Source of the DNA: Tupaia tana
Lineage: Eukaryota; Chordata; Mammalia; Scandentia; Tupaiidae
Direction of reading: 5' to 3'
Length of the DNA: 64,000 nt
Assembly: GCA_026018925.1 (NCBI GenBank)
Contig: JAKSZU010000005.1
Location: 81,114,398-81,178,397 of the forward strand
Below, piece after piece: positions 56,891-64,000 of this stretch. A model generated the notes under the pieces. The model saw only the letters and a program-made list of their open reading frames with translations. It did no database searches and was not told where the DNA came from. The position numbers were made by a program, and so were the translations under genes. Numbering within the stretch: the stretch's first letter is position 1; every line of letters starts with the position of its first letter.

Positions 56891-59645
56891 ATTTATGTAG
56901 TAAATGTTTTTAAGTATTTTTAAATTACATAGAATGTGATGTCTTTCATAGCTTCTGAGTCTTCCTCCTGAACTGTAGTCAGTTCAGACTTTTAATTTAG
57001 TTTACTTTAAATTATAATTTCATTTTCATTTGCCTGAGGCAGTTTTTATGACAACAGTTCCACTGTGAATAAAGTACAGTACATCCTGGGTTTTTCTAGA
57101 CATTAGGCTTATGACATTTGCAAATTCATTTCTTGTGCATTTTCATTTACAATGGTTTACAAAGGTTGAATGTCATTACTATTATAGATCATGAAATGTT
57201 CTCAATTTTAACACAATTTCAATCCTGCTCTAGCAATGTAACTGACTTGATCAGATGTACATTTTATTTATATTTTAAAAATGAGATACTCAGTCTGAAA
57301 TGTGAATATTTACATATCAGCAGTCAACTCAGCTAACCCTCAAAACCACAGCTAGTTGCCTGAATCAAAGGCCTAAGATTTTTAAGAAATTGCAGTAAAA
57401 TTAAAACTGAATCAATCTAAAACAAAACATTCAAAAATTGTTGAAATAATTTTATACAATAATCTTTCTCTAAAACCTTTCTAGATATTTAACATGAACA
57501 TATTTTTTATCATGTCTAACTTTGCATGCATAATGAAGTAGGTAAATTAATTCACAATAAAATGGCTTCCAAAATATAAGACACTTCCTCATGGAACACC
57601 TAGCAAAGTCTCATAACTAAGGGATTTCACACTCACAAAAATATTTAATTTGTTTTCAGTGACTTCCTCTACCTGTCCTTCAAAAATCTCTTAGGCAAGA
57701 ATATATAAAAAGCCTGATGAGCTCTTTAGAATAGAAGATAAAAGGAAACTTTTATTAGATATGGAAAACATATTCAAATTAAATATTCATTATTATTTCT
57801 ATTTTGGAATATAATGAAATTACAGATAATGCATCTGCAAAATCTTATATATACCATTATAATTATTTTCCCATCAAACAACTGATGCTCTGTCATCCTT
57901 GTATCTGAAATGCAAAATTATTTAAAATGCTTTACAGATGAGGAAATTAGTGTGTAAAAGATTGTGTTAGCTAGTTACCCATCCTCCAACATGAAATCTG
58001 TAAAAGAACTGAAACATATTTATTTTTTAACCAAAAGATATTCAAATATATTTATATTCTCTCAGTAATTAATTGTTGCTGAAGTCTACCTTTGATATTT
58101 TTAGTGAAATGCATTCCTTGCCAAAAGCCACATAGAAAACATTTTAAAAATGACAACTGAGAGTATGATGAAAGACCTCATCAAACAGGCATTGTAATAC
58201 AATAAACTTTAGCCTTGTTTTCTCTACTATTTAAACCATTTAAGAAAGAGGGTGAACTCTCCCTTTTTGTATCTTTCAAACCACTTTATTAGGACAGTTG
58301 AAAAAAATACTGTTACTTCTCTCAGATTACAATGCACTTTTAACACAAATCCAATAAATCAGTATATTTTCAACTTAGTCTGCAATTTTAATGTAAGCAC
58401 AGTTTAAACATCATCAGTTAGGTTGCTGTACGGCCTTACAGTCTGTTTAGCAAGTAAATTTGCTGCTCAATATCATTGCTAATGGATTTTCTTCTTTACT
58501 GTTCTTTCCTTCTACCTTTGTTATGCATTTACTAAATCAACTGTGGCTAAAACTGTCATTGAAGAAGTCCCTTGTTACACTGAGGTGATCTCAGTTTGAC
58601 TTGTACCCACTCGGCCTGCTGCCTGCCACACGGCCTTCATTGTTCATTCTGTTCTAGTGTCTCAGTTCTGTCGCACTGGTTGCTGACACCATCGCTGATG
58701 GGTTGGAAGTGTAACTGCATTCTCAATGCTTTTGTTATTTTCTTCTCTGTAGAATTCACAGGATATGGGCTTATAAAAGTTAAGCATAACTCTCCAGCTG
58801 ATTTAGTTTTATGTGAGAATTTTTCTAAATTTCATCTTTTTTTCCCCACCAAATGTTGGAAAGGGAATACATGTATTGCATAGAAGGTCGAATAAAATAG
58901 CCATAGAAATCTCTTCCAATTGAGAATTTTTATAGTTTTGATTAAGCACTACCTCTCGGGACTTAGTTTTTTGTTTCATATCAAATGGGAATAGGTAGGA
59001 AAGGCTTTCTTTGGTTAAGACTGCATCTGTTAATAGTTTATCTGTTTTCTGTTATGTAATAGTCAACATATTTAACCAACTTTTATATTTCTTATCTCAT
59101 TTACATTTATTCTTAAAACATATATGACGCTTTACAAAATACCCACCATTCAGATTGTAAATCTGCATTGATAATTTCCAGTCATAATAAAAACATTACA
59201 GGAATAGATATTCTGTATAATTTCAGTAAATTGGATAGGTATATAGAAACTGATTTGCAGGATTAATTTCAAATTAAGAAAGTAAGAGTCCCTGCCAGCG
59301 ATGTGATGTGCCTGAAGTTATATCTAATATTTCTTAAATTTATAAAATGCCAAATCATTTTTGAGCAAAGATAATTAAATGTCTGATTAGAATAATGGTA
59401 ATATCTTAAAGACTGTAATAGAAAGAGCATAGTAATGCTTAGGAAATGGTTATGAATCTGTATTTGAGGATCAGAGACTGACAAATTGTAGGATAACCTG
59501 AGTAAAATACTAGAATTTAGGAATAATTTGAGATCATAGAAAAATAAAGATTAAAATATTCCAGACATGCAAAGGATTAAAAATACATATCAATCCTCTG
59601 AGACTAAGACCTAAATATTTTTAAGACTTTAGTGTGCTCTTCATT
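56891..59645. other. Longest repeat-poor stretch (about 2.75 kb)
   Basis: No SINE, L1, LTR or exon-like frame seen. AT-rich with ATTA-type cores. 58560-58800 is more GC-balanced and holds a 95-codon frame (58596-58883) that I do not recognise and treat as chance. Confidence 0.4.
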
Positions 59646-59649
59646 CAAT

Positions 59650-59682
<33 letters not shown>
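59650..59682. repeat. (CA)n microsatellite
   Basis: About 16 units. Confidence 0.95.
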
Positions 59683-59685
<3 letters not shown>

Positions 59686-59725
59686 GTATATAACATCGGC
59701 ATCTGACATTTAAAATGCAAGGACA

Positions 59726-59990
59726 GGGATCAGCAGCTGGCATAATGGCTGTCACCGGACTGCCATGTAGTTGACTGTGATTCGAGTTCCGGACCTGGTG
59801 GCTTAAACTCACGCCGGCGCGTGTGCGTGCATGTCCAAGATCCCAAGAGGAGAATGGAGGAGAAGGGATTGTGGTGTGGCCATGCCCCCTGGTGGATGAT
59901 TTCTCGCTTTCTGTCTTTCTGCCTTTCTCTGTCTTTCTGGCTAGTGCATGTGCCCTATACCAAAAAAATAACCTCTCCAGAAAAAAAAGG
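59726..59990 (+). mobile_element. tSINE-Y
   Basis: Full length. TSD AAGGACA at 59719-59725 and 59991-59997. Confidence 0.92.
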
Positions 59991-60107
59991 AAGGACAAAT
60001 AAAACTGACCTTGTGACTCAAAAATATGACCTTGTGTCTCAGTCCTAAATGATATGAGACAGATGCTTAAAAATGGTGATAATAATAATAATCTAAACAT
60101 ATATTTT

Positions 60108-60360
60108 GGGGTCCAACAGGTGGCATAGTGGTTAAGGTCCTGAACTCCTACATGGGCTGAAACAAAGTTCAAATCTCAGACCTGGTTGCTTGAAAATCAC
60201 TCTGGGTGCGTGTGCGTGCATGTCCAAGATCCCAGAGGAGAATGGAAGAGAAGCGATCACAACGTGGCTATCCACATACTAGAGAGATTTCTCACTTTTC
60301 CTTTTTTTGTATTTCTTTGACTCTCTCCAGCAAGCATACATGCCCTATGACAAAAACCTA
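60108..60360 (+). mobile_element. tSINE-O
   Basis: GGGGTCCAACAGGTGGCATA head, complete to CCCTATGACAAAAACC. Confidence 0.87.
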
Positions 60361-60479
60361 ATTTTCAAATTATATAATTAAGAGACAAAAATTAGATCAA
60401 TCATATCCTTGGATTTCACACCTTATAGGAACTAACGATCTAAAGAAAGCACCTGTTTCCTTTTGCCATACTACTTAAT

Positions 60480-60728
60480 TTTTGTATTTTTTTAATCCAT
60501 GATAGAGCATGTGCAAGTGAAAGTGATAGTGAGAGAGGAGCTCTCTCCAAAGTCTTGTCGCATGACGATACTCTTTCTCCAGTCCTCCAGCCCTTCTGCT
60601 CTTGGGCGCATGCATGCTTGTCTGGCATGCTTCAGACTAACTGGGCCAGTTATTCAAAATGTGGTCACCATGTGGGATCCATCTTCTCCTGAGAAGCACA
60701 TTACCACCGTGCCACTGAACTGCTGTAT
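60480..60728 (-). mobile_element. Old, diverged tSINE
   Basis: Read in reverse: CAGCAGTTCAGTGGCACGG head, CGCATGCATGCTTG middle and a TC-rich end. It abuts the poly-A end of the HAL1-like element. Confidence 0.6.
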
Positions 60729-61549
60729 TCTTTTTTTTGTTTTTAATTATTTCTTTTACATTCGTTCACTGAACATCTCTCAACATACAAAATGCTATTT
60801 CCCATCCAGAATACACTATACAGTGGCTTAATCATACATGTTATTGTCAATAAATACTTTTCCATTTGTTTCATGTATACATATATATTTTCCCCCTATT
60901 TCTCACCATCTGCCATTTCTCATCCTCCTTCCCAAACTGTCTCTGGTATCTGCAGTTGCTTTCCATTCCTCCCCCACACACATATTTTATTGATTCACAA
61001 AATATTTTAATTAACCTAACTACTTTCAAAACCAAGGTCAGCTGATATATACATATCTGTGAACACATTCAACTTTAGGCATGAAACTCTGTGAATAGAG
61101 TGGATATATTATAAAGTAGCACATAGCTGAGGCTATATAAGTTAGTGTGGTCATTTTAAAGGTAGTTTTCAATATATTTTTCAATTTCGAGAAAGGTTTC
61201 ACTTGAATAAATAAAAAAAAATGTTAAGAGAACTTTGCTTAAGTCTTAAAGCTAGGAAACAGGTTAGGATTCTGTTCAAATAGTAAGTACACAGACCTGT
61301 CAAAAACTTAAGAGAAGACAAAAATCCTTAACTCTGGAAAACAAAGCATAGAAGAAGATCAGTAATGTTTTGGTCTGAAGTCACAAAAGCCTATTTCACC
61401 AGTTCAGTCTCCTGTACTTTATCTTCTGTCACGGTCTGATCTTTCCATTTAAAATTCTGGAAGGTAACATTCGACTCTGGATTTGTCTCTATCATTAAGC
61501 TGATGATTTCCTTAGTTGTTTTTGAATTCTTATTTCTGTGTGTCTGACC

Positions 61550-62575
61550 TTAGTTTTCCTTATATAGCACTCGCTTCAGAACTTCTTGGAGAACTAGTCT
61601 GGTGTTGGTTAATTCTTTCAGTTTTTGTTTAACTGAAAATGTTCTTGTCTTCTCTTCCCATATGAAGGATACTTTTGTCAGGTATGGTGTTCTTGGTTGA
61701 AATTGTTTTTTACTCAGCATTTTGAATATATTTTCCTATTCTTTCCTTGCTCACATTGTTTCTGATGAGAGGTTCATTGTTAGCCTTACGGGATATCCTT
61801 TGTAGACAACTTGATCTTTCTCTTGCAACTCTCTGTATTTTGTCTTTGTTGAGGTTTTGGTCTATATGACTATAACAGATCTTGAAGAAGATCTTGGGTT
61901 GATTCTAATTGGGATCCTTTGTATTTCTTGGATCTGGATCTTTGAATGCCTCTCTAGATTTGGAAAGTTTTCTTCCAGGATTTAATGAAATAGATTATCA
62001 ATGCTCTTATTAGTCTCTTCACCTTCTGGGATACTGATTATCCAGATGTTTGGACCTTTAATGGTATATAATATTTCGCATATATTATTCTCTTTTTCAT
62101 GCTATTTTCTCAGTCTTTGTGATGGGCTTTTCTAGACCAGCAGTTCTTTCTTCTACATCTGAGCTTTGATTTTCTCTGTTCTTCTAACAGTTTCATCTGA
62201 TTCTTTTTTTATGGTGTTTATTTCCTCTTTCAGATCATGCAAGAACTTTCTCACTTCCTGGAACTCATCAGCTCTTTTCTCCTGCTTCTTCTGGAGTTCA
62301 TTCTCTCTTCTGTTGTATCTCTGTTAGCTTTGTCACTATGAATATTCTAAACTCTTATTAGACACTTCCATGAGTTCAATTGTACTGTCTGTGGATGAAG
62401 AGGAGTTATTCTTTTCCCTTGGGACTGAGGTATTTTCTTGGTTTCTCAAATTTCTTGTGCCTCTACAGTGATTTCTAGTCATCTGATGAGTTATACATTT
62501 CTTTCTAATTTCTAGACGTTCAATCTGAACATTCAGAAGCGTGCAGGAGGAGGTGATATGCAATCTCTTTGCCAT
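61550..62575 (-). pseudogene. L1/HAL1 ORF1 (nucleic-acid-binding chaperone), decayed
   Basis: About 342 codons from ATG to the TAA at 61550-61552, close to the usual ORF1p length (338 in human). The first 79 codons are open (MAKRLHITSS...). A coiled-coil-like stretch follows (ELQKKQEKRADEFQEVRKF), then an RRM-region match (EENFPNLERHSK, IQIQEIQRIPIRINPRSS) and the C-terminal domain (VVYKGYPVRLTMNLSSE, KKQFQPRTPYLTKVSF, KQKLKELTNTRLVLQEVL), each aligning with ORF1p. Several stops interrupt the frame. After the terminal TAA the same frame stays open for another 52 codons to a TAG at 61391-61393, an unusual C-terminal extension or chance. In live elements ORF1p binds the RNA as trimers in cytoplasmic particles. 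Confidence 0.85.
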
Positions 62576-62748
62576 TACGTGTTTCTCTCTTTGTGTGGCA
62601 AGTTCAGTGGGAACTGAGGAATATGTTGCCTTTAACAGTATTCACATATTTGGCTGTGGTTCACTTAGACCTGTCTAGACACTCAGTGAGTGGAGGCTGA
62701 GCAGCAATGTGACAAGGTAAAAGAAAAAAGATAAGAAAATAGAGAAAG

Positions 62749-62750
62749 AA

Positions 62751-62803
<53 letters not shown>
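62749..62803. repeat. (GA)n microsatellite in the HAL1-like 5' region
   Basis: About 25 GA units followed by GGAGGAGAG. Confidence 0.95.
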
Positions 62804-62807
<4 letters not shown>

Positions 62808-62947
62808 GAGAGAAAAGAGTGAACACAGAAAAAAATGTTTATTTATACAAAATTATTTACCTTTTTAAAAAGAAAAATTTTAAAAAATGAAAAGACAGAG
62901 TGAGACAGAAAGAGACAGAGAGAGACAGAGAGAAGGATCCAGGGGTC

Positions 62948-63199
62948 TCTGCCACTCAAGAGAGAATGGGGTCTGGAGAGTAAATTCTCACCTGAAAAAT
63001 CTTCATTTTTCTTAGTCCCTGAAAGAACTCCCATGGAAGAGTCAGTCTTCTTCTGAAGTCCTGCCCCTTACCTCTCCACTTGAGAGAGAATGGGGTTTTG
63101 AGGGTGAATTCTCTGCAAAAAATCATTTCTCTTAGTCTCTGAAAGCACTAGTTCTCAGCTTCCATAGAGAAGTCAGTCCTTTTCCCATTGTACTCCTTC
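62948..63199 (-). repeat. Two tandem units of about 125 bp upstream of ORF1
   Basis: Unit 1 starts CTCTGCCACTCAAGAGAGAA (62948), unit 2 CTCTCCACTTGAGAGAGAAT (63072). Both continue GGGG...TGAATTCTC or TAAATTCTC, TTTCTTAGTC, CTGAAAG and a final GAGTCAGTC or AAGTCAGTC. They differ at many sites, so the duplication is not recent. Position suits promoter monomers of an L1 5' UTR. Confidence 0.7.
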
Positions 63200-63221
63200 T
63201 TTAAGCTTATTCAAACTAATT

Positions 63222-64000
63222 TCTTTTTTTTCTTTTCTTTTTTCTTATTTATTATCATCATAATCTTGTTTATATTACATTGAATTGCATATAACTTTGC
63301 ACTGTCTTACATTGCTTTTTCAAAAGGGAATGCCATACATGTCAGTCAATACAGAGACATTAAACTCTCCACTTCATCATTCAATATCTTTTCATTGTTT
63401 TTTCCTGATCATTATTATTATTATTCCAATTATTTGTTAAACAGTCAATCACTACTTCTCATTTTGCTTGTAAAAAGACTTTACCCATCATGAAATACTT
63501 CTCAGACCAATCCAGTTGAGAAAACTATACATGTCATCATTAATAGGTAATAAGCCATATCTATGTCCCACTAATGTCCTGCCTCTCTATTGTTCTCTTG
63601 CTATCTTTCTCTATCCTCTTCTCTTCACCCCCCCCCCCATTCCACACTGTCTTATTCTCATTAAGTACTTTCACTGCTTTTATGTCCTCCAATATTTCGC
63701 TCTCTACCATAGAGTGCGGATATTTGGTATATATTAAGTGGATACATACAATGTCTTTCTTTCATAGCCTGGCTTACTTCACTCAGCAATAGATCCTTCA
63801 TATCTGACCACTTTCTATCAAATGCCAGGGTCTTGTTATTTTTTTATGACTGAGTAGTATTCCATTGAGTATTTATACCACACTTTTCCAATCCATTCAT
63901 CAGTTTGTGGACATTTAGGTTGGTTCCATGTCTTGGCAATCATGAATAATGCTGCAATAAACATTGATGTGCAAGCACTTTTCTGACTGAGCGTTCTCCT
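63222..64000 (-). mobile_element. L1 3' end, running past the window
   Basis: The antisense A-rich tail is at 63222-63250. The 3' UTR continues through CCCACTAATGTCCTGCC. The ORF2 end appears as GACTGAGTAGTATTCCATTG and CATGAATAATGCTGCAATAA (63840-63962). Colinear with 34.78-35.46 kb. Confidence 0.85.

Larger units (their letters stand above)
60730..63215 (-). mobile_element. HAL1-like ORF1-only LINE, about 2.5 kb
   Basis: Order on the minus strand: a 5' region with a two-unit repeat (63199-62948), a GA-rich tract, ORF1 (62575-61550), a 3' segment with no reverse-transcriptase or endonuclease sequence, an L1-type 3' UTR (AGATACCAGAGACAG near 60945, AACGAATGTAAAAGAAATAA at the end) and an A-rich tail at about 60730-60750. 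Half-L1 (HAL1) elements in mammals have this layout and size: ORF1 kept, ORF2 absent. An ordinary L1 with an internal deletion is the alternative. Several in-frame stops show that this copy is dead. Confidence 0.62.

Noticed and set aside
58596-58883. 95-codon Cys/Ser-rich frame
   Set aside because: No known motif; the Cys spacing matches no zinc-finger or secreted-peptide pattern that I know.
59645-60172. 175-codon open frame, minus strand
   Set aside because: Covers a CA microsatellite and two SINEs; no domain outside them.
62748-63199. CRISPR-like array from regularly spaced repeats
   Set aside because: Only two diverged units plus a GA microsatellite, in mammalian DNA; better explained as LINE 5' sequence.

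Overview
The window is repeat-dense, AT-rich intergenic DNA from a placental mammal. I found no host protein-coding gene, exon or functional RNA gene. The longer open frames are chance readings through short interspersed elements (SINEs), simple repeats or dead LINEs. The evidence for a eutherian is L1 3' ends and ORF fragments of several ages, MLT1-type MaLR LTRs, several other LTRs, and a very abundant tRNA-derived SINE. No full-length Alu, rodent B1/B2, carnivore or lagomorph C SINE is seen. A tRNA-only SINE landscape of this kind recalls the CYN elements of the colugo (Dermoptera). That species call is memory-based inference with low-to-moderate confidence.

SINE nomenclature used below (my own, for this window). 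tSINE-Y is the young long form, about 250 bp. It starts GGGACCAGCAGTTAGCATAA, has a box-B-like GGTTCGAGTCC near base 55-65, a CpG-rich GCGTGTGCGTGCGTGC stretch, a TC-rich part, and ends CCTATAGCAAAAACCTCTCC plus poly-A. tSINE-O is an older, more diverged long form (head like GGGCCAGCAGGTGG...GGTTAAGGCACTGG). tSINE-S is a short form of about 170 bp in which the box-B half joins directly to TTTCTCACTTTC...CTCTGGTCAAATTAAAATAAA. I count about 57 copies, close to one per kb. Many have recognisable target-site duplications (TSDs), so L1 machinery mobilised them.

Layout. 0-9 kb: SINEs, a probable solo LTR sitting inside an old SINE (391-839), a young truncated L1 with an 18-bp TSD (2545-3168), old L1 pieces near 4.4-4.9 kb, and a cluster of four SINEs at 5.6-6.8 kb that includes a SINE within a SINE. 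9-14 kb: mostly old sequence with ancient antisense L1 ORF2 fragments. 14-21 kb: a 7SL-like SINE remnant, a repeat-poor 1.9-kb block, then a layered stack (L1 split by an LTR, which is split by two SINEs at one target site) and further L1 3' ends. 22-31 kb: an MLT1A LTR, SINEs, microsatellites and an antisense LTR. 31-34 kb: another antisense LTR beside an MLT1 LTR carrying a 76-bp direct duplication around a segment copied from 1.1 kb away. 34-48 kb: L1 3' ends, SINEs, a repeat-free AT-rich block near 39.3-39.8 kb that looks like a conserved non-coding element, and nested SINE and LTR insertions at 41-43 kb. 48-60 kb: more SINEs, including two nearly pristine copies at one target (50.3-50.9 kb), and a long repeat-poor stretch at 56.9-59.6 kb. 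60.7-63.2 kb: the most unusual element, an antisense ORF1-only L1 derivative (HAL1-like) with an L1-type 3' UTR, no ORF2 and a two-unit repeat in its 5' region. 63.2-64 kb: another antisense L1 3' end running off the window.

No genes work together here. The biology is retroelement layering: L1 supplies the copying machinery, the SINEs use it, and LTR elements and template-switch events add further layers.
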